From positions 119,266 to 172,600 of the forward strand of contig PBWH01000020.1 in assembly GCA_002727195.1 (NCBI GenBank): a stretch of 53,335 nucleotides of DNA, given 5' to 3'. The notes beneath the pieces were generated by a model. That model was not told where the DNA came from and ran no database searches. It saw only the letters and a list, made by a program, of their open reading frames with translations. Made by a program: the position numbers and the translations under genes. This stretch comes from Gemmatimonadota bacterium (GTDB lineage Bacteria; Latescibacterota; UBA2968). Shown one piece after another: positions 1 to 8,781 of the stretch (within the stretch, counting starts at the first letter, position 1; the number at the start of each line of letters is the position of its first letter).

Positions 1-966
1 TATGAACTCGGTGTCGAAGAGATACGGGTCCATACACGCTCGGAGGGACGTCTGACTCTGGCGATATCCCAGTTCCCGGATCTGATCCCGTGTATGGATC
101 GAGCGGAAATCGAAAGGGTCCCCCGAGACATCACACTCGTCTGCACGCCCCCAACCGCCCACCTCGAGTATGCGATCGACGCCGCACGAGCAGGGAGTCA
201 TCTGTTTCTCGAGAAGCCCGTTGCGGCCTCTATGGATGGGGTCCCGGAGATGATCCGCGAGGTTGAAGCCTCGGGGATCCGGAACGTCATCGGTTACAAT
301 TACCGATACTGGGCCTCTTTGCGACGGGTCAAAGAGATCGTTGATCGAGGTGGCATCGGTGAAATTCACGCCTTCCGCGTGGTGATTGGTCAGTATCTCC
401 CGGACTGGCATCCCTGGGAGAACTACAAGGACTGGTTTATGTCCCGAAAGGAGGAGGGGGGAGGGATTCTTCTCGACCTGACGCACGCGATCGACTACAT
501 CCACTGGATGTTCGGCCCCTACGAGTCGGTCTCCAGCTTCAACGGCAACGCCGGCAATTTTGACATGACGGCGGATGATTTCGCGGCGCTGACGGTATTC
601 CTCGGTAGTGGGCAGGTGGGGACGTTCCACCTCGACTGCCTGAGCCGGAAGGGGGAGAACAACCTGACGTTGATCGGCTCGGACCGCCATCTGCGCTGGG
701 ACGGCCTGACCGATACCATCGAGACTTTCGATCCCGAATCAGGTATAACAACGACCGAGACAAGACCAGCGGAACGAAACGAGATGTTCATCGCAGAGAT
801 GAAGGACTTTCTCCGCTACGTAGAAGAGGGTGGTGAGTCGCCAAACTCGATCCGTGAGGGGGCTCACGCCCTGGCGGTGGCAGATGCGGTGAGGGCTTCG
901 AGCGCGAACGATTGTGTCAGGACCAAGGTTGACGCGATCCAGGAAGGGCGGTCTGAGGAGAAATGA
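1..966 (+). CDS. Gfo/Idh/MocA family oxidoreductase (5' end missing)
   Basis: The reading frame is open from the first base of the window, so the N-terminal Rossmann start with its GxGxxG motif lies outside; the ATG at 94 is internal. Visible parts are the end of the NAD(P)-binding half (TPPTAHLEYA, then the family hallmark FLEKPVAAS) and the C-terminal beta-sheet half that holds the substrate (EGGGILLDLTHAIDYIHWM, whose Asp and His match the usual catalytic region). Members oxidise or reduce a hydroxyl/keto group on a sugar, often nucleotide-linked. The stop overlaps the ATG of the next gene (ATGA), a 2-epimerase, so a role in making an amino-sugar precursor is likely. The exact substrate cannot be read from sequence. 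Confidence 0.9.
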   Translation, partial: YELGVEEIRVHTRSEGRLTLAISQFPDLIPCMDRAEIERVPRDITLVCTPPTAHLEYAIDAARAGSHLFLEKPVAASMDGVPEMIREVEASGIRNVIGYNYRYWASLRRVKEIVDRGGIGEIHAFRVVIGQYLPDWHPWENYKDWFMSRKEEGGGILLDLTHAIDYIHWMFGPYESVSSFNGNAGNFDMTADDFAALTVFLGSGQVGTFHLDCLSRKGENNLTLIGSDRHLRWDGLTDTIETFDPESGITTTETRPAERNEMFIAEMKDFLRYVEEGGESPNSIREGAHALAVADAVRASSANDCVRTKVDAIQEGRSEEK

Positions 967-2111
967 GGAAAGTCTGTGTCGTCATCGGTTCAAGAGCGAA
1001 CTACAGTAGTATCAAAGCCGCCATGCAAGCAATCCAGAACCACTCTGAACTGGAGTTACAAGTCGTGGTGGGGGCCTCTGCCATACTAGATCGGTATGGC
1101 TCTGTCGTCGATTTGATCGAGCAGGACGGTTTCACACCCGATGCGAGGGTGTTCATGCTTCTGGAGGGCGAGAGCCCGATTACAATGGCCAAGTCGACGG
1201 GGCTGGGGCTGATGGAGCTCCCCACGGTTTTCGAACGACTTGCACCGGACTTTGTGGTGACTGTGGGCGATCGCTTCGAAACGATGGCGACGACCCTAGC
1301 CTCCGTATATATAAATATACCGCTCGCACACACGATGGGTGGCGAAGTGAGCGGGACGATCGATGAAAGTATACGCCACGCCGTGACGAAGTTCGCGCAC
1401 GTGCACTTTCCTGCGTGCAATGATGCTCGTGAGCGGATCATCAGAATGGGAGAGCGTGAGGAAGACGTTTATCTCGTCGGCTGTCCACGGATGGACCTAG
1501 TTCGTGAGATTTTAGAGGCGGAAAACGGACTGCCTTGCGACCTGTTTGCCGACGGCGTCGGGGGGGCCATCGATCCTGATGCACCTTTTCTGATCGTTTC
1601 TCAACATCCCGTAACGACCGAGTATGGGGAAGGACGCGACCAGATGATGGAGACGTTGATCGCGGTCAGTCGTCTCGGTCTCCCTGCGATCGTTCTTTGG
1701 CCGAACCCCGACGCGGGATCGGGTCAGGTGGCCGAGTCGATCCGCGTCTTCCGGGAGCACCACGACGACAGTCAGATTCACTTCTTCAAAAACTTGCCTA
1801 TCGACGTCTATATCCGGTTGATGAAGCGTACCACCTGCTTGGTTGGCAACTCGAGCAGCGGTATTCGCGAGGGAGCATTCATCGGAACACCCGTCGTCAA
1901 CATCGGGACGAGACAGAGCAATCGTGAGCGTGGAAGCAACGTGATTGACGTGGGATACACAGCGGACGAAGTGGAAGCCGGGATCAGACAGCAAGTGGAC
2001 CACGGTCCCTATGCGTCCGAACCCGTCTACGGGGACGGCTTCGCGGGTAAGAAGATCGCTGATATCCTGGCATCGTGCGACGTGCGACTGCAGAAGCAGA
2101 TTACTTACTAG
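963..2111 (+). CDS. NeuC-type UDP-GlcNAc 2-epimerase (hydrolysing)
   Basis: A 382-residue GT-B-fold protein matching the NeuC/NnaA/LegG branch of hydrolysing nucleotide-sugar 2-epimerases. Visible signatures are the N-terminal GSRANYSSIKAAM, VTVGDRFETMATT, the AHTMGGEVSGTIDESIRHA block, and a C-terminal GNSSSGIREG followed by NIGTRQSNRERGSNVIDV. The family converts UDP- (or GDP-) GlcNAc derivatives to free ManNAc-type sugars for nonulosonic acids, or epimerises UDP-2,3-diacetamido uronates. No neuB or neuA is in the window, although both could lie upstream of base 1, so the product is open. It starts inside the stop of the oxidoreductase (ATGA), with GAGGAG directly upstream, and is followed 37 bases later by a ThDP enzyme. 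Confidence 0.85.
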   Translation: MRKVCVVIGSRANYSSIKAAMQAIQNHSELELQVVVGASAILDRYGSVVDLIEQDGFTPDARVFMLLEGESPITMAKSTGLGLMELPTVFERLAPDFVVTVGDRFETMATTLASVYINIPLAHTMGGEVSGTIDESIRHAVTKFAHVHFPACNDARERIIRMGEREEDVYLVGCPRMDLVREILEAENGLPCDLFADGVGGAIDPDAPFLIVSQHPVTTEYGEGRDQMMETLIAVSRLGLPAIVLWPNPDAGSGQVAESIRVFREHHDDSQIHFFKNLPIDVYIRLMKRTTCLVGNSSSGIREGAFIGTPVVNIGTRQSNRERGSNVIDVGYTADEVEAGIRQQVDHGPYASEPVYGDGFAGKKIADILASCDVRLQKQITY

Positions 2112-2148
2112 ACGCAGGCAGCCGGCGGCGGCCTGTTGGAGGATCCAT

Positions 2149-3753
2149 ATGCACACGGTCAGCAGAGAAGTGGTCGATCGCCTGAAGGAATCGGGTGTCG
2201 ACAGAATATTTGGCATCCCGGGCAGCAACGCATCGATCGAGTTGATTCGAGAGGCCAGCCAATCAGGTGTCCAGTTTGTCCCTACAGGACATGAATCGGC
2301 CGCAGCGATCGCCGCGGGCACCTACGGAGCAATGACGGATTCCGTAGGGGCCTGTCTGTCGATCATGGGACCGGGCGCCCTCAACGTAAATTCGGGACTG
2401 CTGCATTGCGCCTACGAGAGAACCCCCGTCCTTGCGTTGACGGAGCGATATGGCGACGAGGTCCTGGGACACGTTCAACTCCAGAAGATCGACCACGGGG
2501 AACTATTCCGCCCAGTGACGAAATCTACGGGAACCCTGACGGCATCGAACTGCGGCGACCTAATCAAGGAGAGCCTAGAAACGGCACGTGCAGAACGCCC
2601 AGGACCCGTCCACCTAGATTTCCCTCACGACGTGTGTCTTTTGGAAACGGAGCAGAGACCAGGCGTTGCAGCACAAACCGATGGTCGTCCGAATCCAGAA
2701 ATGGTTGAGAAAGCAAAGGGGCTTCTCGCTGCGGCCAAGCGCCCTGTGCTTGTCGTTGGCAGTCTCGCATTGCGCGAGAACCTCGGCTCGCATCTCTCCG
2801 ACCTGAGCGAACGATTCTCCCTGCCGATCCTCGTTTCGGTGAAAGGGAAGAGCGTGATCGATGAGACCTCATCCTGGTATGCCGGGCCATACCTCGGTGT
2901 GGGAAAAGCGGAACTGATCGAGAACCGTATTCTGGAGCAGGCGGACCTCGTGATCGCCATTGGAATCGATGGTTGCGAGATAGTCATGCCGGCCGGTCGG
3001 GAGGTTGACGCCATCGCCATCGATAAGGTTGAGACCGATGTGGCGAACATCTACACGCGTATCACGCCCTTGATCGGCTCACCAGGAGAGAGCATAGCAG
3101 AGCTGGCCACCGCAGGTTCGGCGTCGGTTTGGAGGCCGGAGGAGGTCGCCCAGATCACGAGGGATTGGCTCGACCACGTGCGATCCTTCGATACGGACGA
3201 TTCGGTACAGGCGGTCATTCGAGCAACCCGAGAGCTCATGGACGACGAGGACGTCTTCGTCTGCGACATCGGTCTGTATAGCAAGCTAGTCGAACAGCTC
3301 TGGGTGTCGCGACGTCCGGAGACGTTCCACATCTCCCTGGCAGCCCGAAACATGGGATCCGCGTTGCCGATGGCGATTGGGGCCTCACTCGCCCGCCCGG
3401 ACCGTAACACGGTTTGCTTCATCGGGGATGGCGGATTGCTGATGCATATGCCGGAGTTGAATGTCGTCGCCCAGGAGGGCCTCCCGCTGACCATCGTGTT
3501 GTTTGTCGATGGCGGCTGGGGCACGATCCGAGTGTTCCAAAGGAAGAAGTACTATGAGATCGAAGGAACTAACTTCCACCAGCCCAACTGGGGGGGGCTT
3601 TCCGAGCACATCGGGTTCGAGTCCAAACACGCTGACACAGAAGGTGCCTACCGTCAGCATCTGGACTGGGCGCTTGAACGTCGGCGACCTTCGCTGATCA
3701 CGGTGTCCTATGATGCGGTTGAGTATGACAAGATCCTCGGGATGGTCCGTTAG
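2149..3753 (+). CDS. Thiamine-diphosphate-dependent enzyme, acetolactate synthase-like
   Basis: The ATG at 2149 has a strong ribosome site (GGAGGA at 2138-2143) and gives 534 residues; a longer frame back to 1945 runs through the previous gene and is rejected. Domain order is the usual Pyr domain (residues 1-170, conserved catalytic Glu in GHESAAAIAAG), a central domain (about 190-320) and a PP domain (about 350-534) with GDGGLLMHMPELN. The closing part of the ThDP motif reads VDGG where acetolactate synthases have NNG, keeping an Asp as likely metal ligand. Family members decarboxylate 2-keto acids and transfer the carbon unit. In sugar loci they can attach a two-carbon branch to a keto sugar (YerE type) or act as decarboxylases. 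The exact reaction here is unknown. Confidence 0.85.
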   Translation: MHTVSREVVDRLKESGVDRIFGIPGSNASIELIREASQSGVQFVPTGHESAAAIAAGTYGAMTDSVGACLSIMGPGALNVNSGLLHCAYERTPVLALTERYGDEVLGHVQLQKIDHGELFRPVTKSTGTLTASNCGDLIKESLETARAERPGPVHLDFPHDVCLLETEQRPGVAAQTDGRPNPEMVEKAKGLLAAAKRPVLVVGSLALRENLGSHLSDLSERFSLPILVSVKGKSVIDETSSWYAGPYLGVGKAELIENRILEQADLVIAIGIDGCEIVMPAGREVDAIAIDKVETDVANIYTRITPLIGSPGESIAELATAGSASVWRPEEVAQITRDWLDHVRSFDTDDSVQAVIRATRELMDDEDVFVCDIGLYSKLVEQLWVSRRPETFHISLAARNMGSALPMAIGASLARPDRNTVCFIGDGGLLMHMPELNVVAQEGLPLTIVLFVDGGWGTIRVFQRKKYYEIEGTNFHQPNWGGLSEHIGFESKHADTEGAYRQHLDWALERRRPSLITVSYDAVEYDKILGMVR

Positions 3754-3756
3754 AAA

Positions 3757-4887
3757 GTGGACGACAGTTTAGACATTGTCGGAATCTTCGGCACGGGAAG
3801 GAATGGAAGCACGCTCCTTCTCCGGCTGCTCGATGGCATACCTGGGACCTACGTGCACCCGGAGGAAGTCAATTTTCTCAGTGCATTCGATGATTTTGCC
3901 TGCTATGGCCACATCAGAAAAGAAACCAGCTTCTATGCGAAGGTGCGTCCTTTGATGCACCTAAACCGCAGCCTTTCTGCAGATGTGTTGGTGCCTCACT
4001 ATCAGTCACAGGTTGATCAGATCCATAATGAATATCTGAGCCAGATCGAAGGTCCTCACAGTATCGAGACCCGGCCAGATGTCCTATCCGACATAGAGAG
4101 CAGCGGAGAGTTGGGTAGTGAGGAGTTCATCCAGGCATTCCTAGCCGCGTTTTCTAATTGGATCTCAGGTAAGTCACGGCCTGCAGTCTTCAAGTCACTC
4201 GAGGTCCCGTACATAGAGGACTATACCCACCTGTTTCCGCGTATGAAGTGCATTCACATAATCCGGAATCCGGTCGATGTGTACGCCTCGCTCATTCGGG
4301 CGACTCGAGAGAAGGAGAACCCAGTCCGGATGCCGTCGTGGTATCTCGCAGGCGACAATCTGACGACTGTTGTGCAGAAGCGGTGGCTCCCTCATGCACG
4401 GTTCCTTGCTGGCAAGCCGGACCCTACTCGACACAAGGTTATCCGCTATGAGGACCTCGTAGTTGATCCTGTGAATCGCATCCAGGACGTCTGTAGCTGG
4501 CTCTCGTGGCCTATGCCTGACCGTCCCGAACACCTAACCGTTCTGGGTGGACATACGAGTCGTCGACTACCGAAAAATGTCGGGAAGGTGGGGGCGGAGA
4601 CTCCCAGCCAGGTCGTACGCGACACGAGCGAACACTTCCACTACGATGATGCGGTTACTGATGCCGAGAGGGACATGATCAGATTGCTGACGTATCCGTT
4701 GGCAAGGAAACTCGGGTATTGGGAGGATGAACCTCCCCCCGCCAAGGAGCGCGTGCTCCGGGCGTGGCTGACGCCTAAGCAGTGGGAATTCAGGCATAGT
4801 CGATCGCTGTTGGGTGGAATCCGCAGTGTTCTGAGTGCTATCCAAAGACGTTTCGTTCTGTTTCGTGAAGTCGCCCGAGCATCCTGA
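3757..4887 (+). CDS. Sulfotransferase family protein
   Basis: This 376-residue protein carries the two PAPS-binding elements of the sulfotransferase superfamily. The 5'-phosphosulfate loop is GTGRNGSTLLLRLLD at residues 12-26. The 3'-phosphate element is CIHIIRNPVDVYASLI at about 163-180, with the conserved Arg and Ser spacing. It should transfer sulfate from PAPS to a sugar hydroxyl or amine in the cytoplasm. The GTG start lies 3 bases after the preceding stop and has no strong ribosome site. A sampled 60-base line (4021-4080) is about 48 % GC, lower than the neighbours, so separate acquisition is possible. A sulfatase is encoded 40 kb away on the other strand, consistent with a sulfated glycan. 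Acceptor unknown. Confidence 0.85.
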   Translation: MDDSLDIVGIFGTGRNGSTLLLRLLDGIPGTYVHPEEVNFLSAFDDFACYGHIRKETSFYAKVRPLMHLNRSLSADVLVPHYQSQVDQIHNEYLSQIEGPHSIETRPDVLSDIESSGELGSEEFIQAFLAAFSNWISGKSRPAVFKSLEVPYIEDYTHLFPRMKCIHIIRNPVDVYASLIRATREKENPVRMPSWYLAGDNLTTVVQKRWLPHARFLAGKPDPTRHKVIRYEDLVVDPVNRIQDVCSWLSWPMPDRPEHLTVLGGHTSRRLPKNVGKVGAETPSQVVRDTSEHFHYDDAVTDAERDMIRLLTYPLARKLGYWEDEPPPAKERVLRAWLTPKQWEFRHSRSLLGGIRSVLSAIQRRFVLFREVARAS

Positions 4888-4925
4888 GTCTGACCACGAA
4901 CACGATCTAACCTGAGAGTTATGCA

Positions 4926-5972
4926 ATGCCCCTGATCCTGGCAAAAACCCTCAAACGCCTGACCTCTGATCTGTGCGGTGCCACCGGCTCTCCTCAAGAG
5001 GAAGCCGATCGTGTTGCCGAACTTTTGGTCGGGGCCAACCTGGCCGGTCACGACTCGCACGGGGTGGCTCGGCTCGGTCTATACATGACACGCGTGGGCG
5101 AGGGCAGGCTAGTTCCAGGTGCAGGGATCAGTGTTCTATCTGAGGACGAGGGGACGGTTTCGATTTCGGGGAACTGGGGATACGGTCAGATGGCCGCCAC
5201 CCAGACCATGGCCTACGCGATCGACAAGGCTCGCTCCAGATCCGTTGTCGTCGCGGGGCTTCGCGAGACGAACCACCTCGGTCGACTTTCTGACTACGTG
5301 CTGATGGCAGCTGATGCTGGCCGTGTAGGTCTCATGTTCACGAATGCGGGCGGATTCTCGAAGCTTGTCGCCCCTTACGGGGGGGCGACGCGACGGATGT
5401 CGACCAATCCGCTGGCAATCGCCTTTCCTTCTGCCTCCAAGCCTCACGTCTGTATGGATATGTCGACGGCCTGCGTATCTGAAGGTAAAGTGGCCCATTG
5501 GAAGGCCGCTGGGACAAGCGCACCTCCAGACACGATCCTCGACCCGGAAGGGAAGGCCACGACGGACCCCTCTACCTTCTACGAAGGTGGGGCAATCCTT
5601 TCGCTTGGAGGCCCTTATGGTCACAAGGGTTTTGTGCTGAACTTCGCGATCGAGATTCTCGCGGGCGTGCTGACGGGAGCGGGCTACCTCCGGGAGGAGG
5701 TGGATCGCTTCAGCAACGGATCCTTGATGATCCTGATCGATCCTGCCGCGTTTGGGCCTGCCGGTGCGCTGCAGTTGGGTATCCAGGACCTGGTGGACTA
5801 CCTGAAAGCTTCTCCGGAAGATGAGTCGGGTAACGGTATTCTCGTCCCCGGCGAGCGCGAAGCGGCGATGGCGGAGCAACGGTCGGTAGAAGGGATCGAC
5901 ATTCCTCCCGAAACCTGGTCGATGCTTGTGGAATTGTGTTCTAAGTCCGGCGTGAGTGTTGAGCCGGAGTAG
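4926..5972 (+). CDS. Ldh-family (malate/L-lactate/sulfolactate-type) NAD(P)H dehydrogenase
   Basis: A 348-residue member of the Ldh_2 family, which is unrelated to classic Rossmann lactate dehydrogenases and includes malate, L-lactate, ureidoglycolate, 2,3-diketogulonate and sulfolactate dehydrogenases. The catalytic DSHGVARL motif is at about residues 42-49. NHLGRLSDYV, a Gly-rich stretch near APYGG and GGPYGHKGF follow in family order. It reduces or oxidises a 2-hydroxy/2-keto acid. Its position inside a polysaccharide locus, one gene downstream of a ThDP enzyme, suggests that the two may handle the same keto compound; that is inference. A second, truncated Ldh gene sits at the window's right edge. 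Confidence 0.9.
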   Translation: MPLILAKTLKRLTSDLCGATGSPQEEADRVAELLVGANLAGHDSHGVARLGLYMTRVGEGRLVPGAGISVLSEDEGTVSISGNWGYGQMAATQTMAYAIDKARSRSVVVAGLRETNHLGRLSDYVLMAADAGRVGLMFTNAGGFSKLVAPYGGATRRMSTNPLAIAFPSASKPHVCMDMSTACVSEGKVAHWKAAGTSAPPDTILDPEGKATTDPSTFYEGGAILSLGGPYGHKGFVLNFAIEILAGVLTGAGYLREEVDRFSNGSLMILIDPAAFGPAGALQLGIQDLVDYLKASPEDESGNGILVPGEREAAMAEQRSVEGIDIPPETWSMLVELCSKSGVSVEPE

Positions 5973-6024
5973 GACTAGAACTTTCACACAAAGGATTACC
6001 AACGTCCCGCATCGAGGAGACACA

Positions 6025-7740
6025 GTGACCTTTCGAGACACACTTCGCCAGATCCTGGTCCGGACGCGAACTTTCGGCATCGCCCACGGAGCGAGACGCC
6101 ACATTCGACTGCTGACGGACGGGACTTACCGAGCCTCGGAGCACGGGCGCCGGAAGGCACTCCAGGCGTTCAGCGAACGTCACGGTGAGGCGTTGGCAAG
6201 TGAGCTCAGCCCAAACGGGCTCAGCGGCCCGCGAGCCCTGTTGATCGGTTTTGGCGTGGATGAGTGTATTCGTCTCGAACTCCCATTGCTGAAGATACTG
6301 GAGATGGCTGGTTTTCGGCCGGTTGTCCTGACGGAGCGAGACGGAATTCTCAGGGAATACTATGGGCTTCTGGGCAATACGGAGGTCGTCTATTGGGACC
6401 AGTATCGACCTGCCCTAGATTATGCTCGAGCGGCTGCCTTGGTCGATGAGGCGCCTACGGTTCAAAGCTTTCTGGAACTTGAAGTCGACGGCATCCGGGT
6501 CGGTCGTTTCGCCGCGGCCACAGCAATGAAGGCCCTCCGGGTAGGAGAACTCGACTTGCAGAGCGATACGCACAGGAGGAGCCTTGAACTGCATCTGGCG
6601 TCGAGCCTGCGGTATGTGCTGGCCTCTCGGCATATTCTCGACGAGCTCAGATCTGACACGGTCCTCTTTGTTGATCGTGGCTACACACCGCAGGCTGAAC
6701 TGTTCGATACCTGTTTGAACCGAGGCCTGGATGCGATTACCTGGAATACCGCTCATAAGAGCAGCACGCTGTTGTTCAAGCGGTATGATCGACACATCCG
6801 GGATGAACATTATTCATCGCTTTCCGCCAAGACGTGGGATCGTCTGCGGAAAGCGTCCTGGGAAGAGGCGAAGACGGATCGGGTTAGGGACGAACTTCGC
6901 CGGACCTACGAGAGCCAAGACTGGTATAGCGAGGTGGGAACCCAGTTCAACGCCCGGACCGTCGACCGACAGCAGATCCTCGCCTCAATCGGCGTCGATC
7001 GTGACAAGAAGGTGGCGGTGATCTTTCCGCACATCGTCTGGGATGGGTCTTTCTTCTGGGGAGACGATCTCCTGGGGAACTACCGGAACTGGCTGGTCGA
7101 AACGCTGAAGGCGGCGGCCGCAAACGATCGCGTGAATTGGGTCGTCAAAATTCATCCGGCCAACACCACCAAGAATGCTCGGGCAGGTCTGGATGGGATG
7201 ACGGCGGAAGAGCAGGTCGTTCGTGATCATCTCGGTGAACTCCCTGATCACATGTTTCTGCTTCCCCCCGAAACGGAGATCAGCACCTACTCACTGTTCG
7301 CTGTCGCGGACTACTGCCTGACGGTCAGAGGTACGGTGGGGATGGAGGCGGCGTTGTTCGGGATTCCCGTGATAACAGCTGGTACCGGGCGCTACGATCG
7401 ACGGGGTTTCACCGTCGACTCGGACTCGCCCGAAGCATATCTGGCGAAGCTTGCCCACATCGAGGATGTTCCGCCGCTCACTCCGGAGGAATCGGAACTG
7501 GCCGCGAAGTTCGCTTACGGCGTCTTTATCGAACGCCCGTGCGCGCTGACATCATACTCGGTGACATACAGTAAAGAGCACCTTACCCAGGCTGACGTGA
7601 GACTCAACGTGGAGCGACGCGAAGACTGGCTGGCGGCCGATGACCTAGTCTCCCTGGCGTCCTGGCTGAAGGATGGCTCCGAATCAGATTACTTACACCC
7701 GCAGAGTGTGGGCGACGGGAGTCGCGTGGAGACGGCGTGA
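6025..7740 (+). CDS. Capsule polysaccharide biosynthesis-type (KpsC/KpsS-like) glycosyltransferase
   Basis: The GTG at 6025 is preceded by GAGGAGA at 6014-6020, so 571 residues are preferred; an upstream start at 5956 would overlap the Ldh gene and lacks such a site. The C-terminal half looks like the Capsule_synth family: VAVIFPHIVWDGSFFW, then VVKIHPANTTKNARAG, LPPETEISTYSLFAVADY and TVRGTVGMEAALFGIPV, the conserved nucleotide-sugar-binding run of KpsC/KpsS and related GT-B proteins. It probably adds a sugar to the growing glycan or lipid acceptor at the inner face of the membrane. The N-terminal 230 residues are not recognised in detail. The exact linkage cannot be assigned. Confidence 0.75.
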   Translation: MTFRDTLRQILVRTRTFGIAHGARRHIRLLTDGTYRASEHGRRKALQAFSERHGEALASELSPNGLSGPRALLIGFGVDECIRLELPLLKILEMAGFRPVVLTERDGILREYYGLLGNTEVVYWDQYRPALDYARAAALVDEAPTVQSFLELEVDGIRVGRFAAATAMKALRVGELDLQSDTHRRSLELHLASSLRYVLASRHILDELRSDTVLFVDRGYTPQAELFDTCLNRGLDAITWNTAHKSSTLLFKRYDRHIRDEHYSSLSAKTWDRLRKASWEEAKTDRVRDELRRTYESQDWYSEVGTQFNARTVDRQQILASIGVDRDKKVAVIFPHIVWDGSFFWGDDLLGNYRNWLVETLKAAAANDRVNWVVKIHPANTTKNARAGLDGMTAEEQVVRDHLGELPDHMFLLPPETEISTYSLFAVADYCLTVRGTVGMEAALFGIPVITAGTGRYDRRGFTVDSDSPEAYLAKLAHIEDVPPLTPEESELAAKFAYGVFIERPCALTSYSVTYSKEHLTQADVRLNVERREDWLAADDLVSLASWLKDGSESDYLHPQSVGDGSRVETA

Positions 7741-8750
7741 TGTCACCTGTGGTCAGCAGCGACACCATGGATGCCTGCTTTGTAGGTAAACGGGCCGTGA
7801 TCACCGGGGGACTCGGGTTCATCGGGTCCACGTTGGCCCGACGGCTTGTGCAAATGGGATCCGAAGTCCTCCTCGTCGACAGCCTCATCCCCGAATATGG
7901 GGGCAATCTCCATAACGTGGCGGACATTCGCGATCGGGTGGAGATCAACATCTCGGATGTTCGGGACACACACTGCTTGAGGCACTTTCTCTCAGGTCGA
8001 GACTATCTGTTCAATCTGGCGGGTCAGACGAGTCATCTGGATTCGATGTCGAACCCGTTTGCTGACCTCGACATCAACAGTCGAGCCCAACTGGCGATTC
8101 TCGAGACGTGTCGCGAGCATAACTCAGACATCAAGGTCATCTTCGCGAGTACCCGTCAGGTTTACGGTCGTCCCGACTACCTCCCAGTGGACGAGAAGCA
8201 CCCGATTCGGCCTGTTGATGTGAACGGCATCAACAAAGTGGCGGGTGAGTGGTATCACACGCTCTACAACGAGGTCTACGGAATCCCCGCGTGTGTGCTG
8301 CGCCTGACAAACACGATCGGTCCCCGGATGCGAGTCAAGGATGCCCGGCAGACGTTTCTGGGTATCTGGGTGAGACATCTCGTAGAAGGGAATCCGTTCG
8401 AAGTCTGGGGTGGCGATCAACTTAGAGACTTCACCTTTGTCGACGATGCCGTGGACGCATTCCTGGCCTGTGCGGCTGACGATCGCTCACGCGGTCGTAT
8501 CTACAATCTCGGTGGGGATGCTGTTATCTCTCTGCACGATCTGGCCGAGCTGCTCGTTAGGGTCGGCGGGGGTGGGGAGTTCGTGACCCGGGAATTTCCG
8601 GAAGAACGGAAACGGATCGACATCGGGGACTACTACTCGGACTTTAGCCTGATCCAGTCCGACCTCGGGTGGACACCACGTGTCACACTTAGTGAAGGTT
8701 TGAAGCAGACGGTTGCATTCTACCGTCAAGAGCTTCGGCACTATCTGTAG
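7740..8750 (+). CDS. NAD-dependent epimerase/dehydratase (extended SDR)
   Basis: An extended short-chain dehydrogenase/reductase with the NAD-binding GGLGFIGSTLARRL near residue 24, NLAGQTSHLDSM, and FASTRQVYG for the active-site Ser/Thr strand. The later part has LRLTNTIGPRM and DFTFVDDAVDAFL, typical of nucleotide-sugar dehydratases and epimerases. The expected YxxxK pair reads NGINK, so the usual catalytic Tyr is replaced by Asn while Lys is kept. The ATG at 7740 overlaps the previous TGA and has GGAG at 7728-7731; a GTG at 7737 is an alternative. The substrate is probably a nucleotide sugar. Confidence 0.88.
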   Translation: MSPVVSSDTMDACFVGKRAVITGGLGFIGSTLARRLVQMGSEVLLVDSLIPEYGGNLHNVADIRDRVEINISDVRDTHCLRHFLSGRDYLFNLAGQTSHLDSMSNPFADLDINSRAQLAILETCREHNSDIKVIFASTRQVYGRPDYLPVDEKHPIRPVDVNGINKVAGEWYHTLYNEVYGIPACVLRLTNTIGPRMRVKDARQTFLGIWVRHLVEGNPFEVWGGDQLRDFTFVDDAVDAFLACAADDRSRGRIYNLGGDAVISLHDLAELLVRVGGGGEFVTREFPEERKRIDIGDYYSDFSLIQSDLGWTPRVTLSEGLKQTVAFYRQELRHYL

Positions 8751-8781
8751 CGATTGTGAGTTCGCGGAGAGGACCCAACGA

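Noticed and set aside
1945..2148. N-terminal extension of the ThDP enzyme
   Set aside because: It runs inside the epimerase gene, and the ATG at 2149 has a strong ribosome site.
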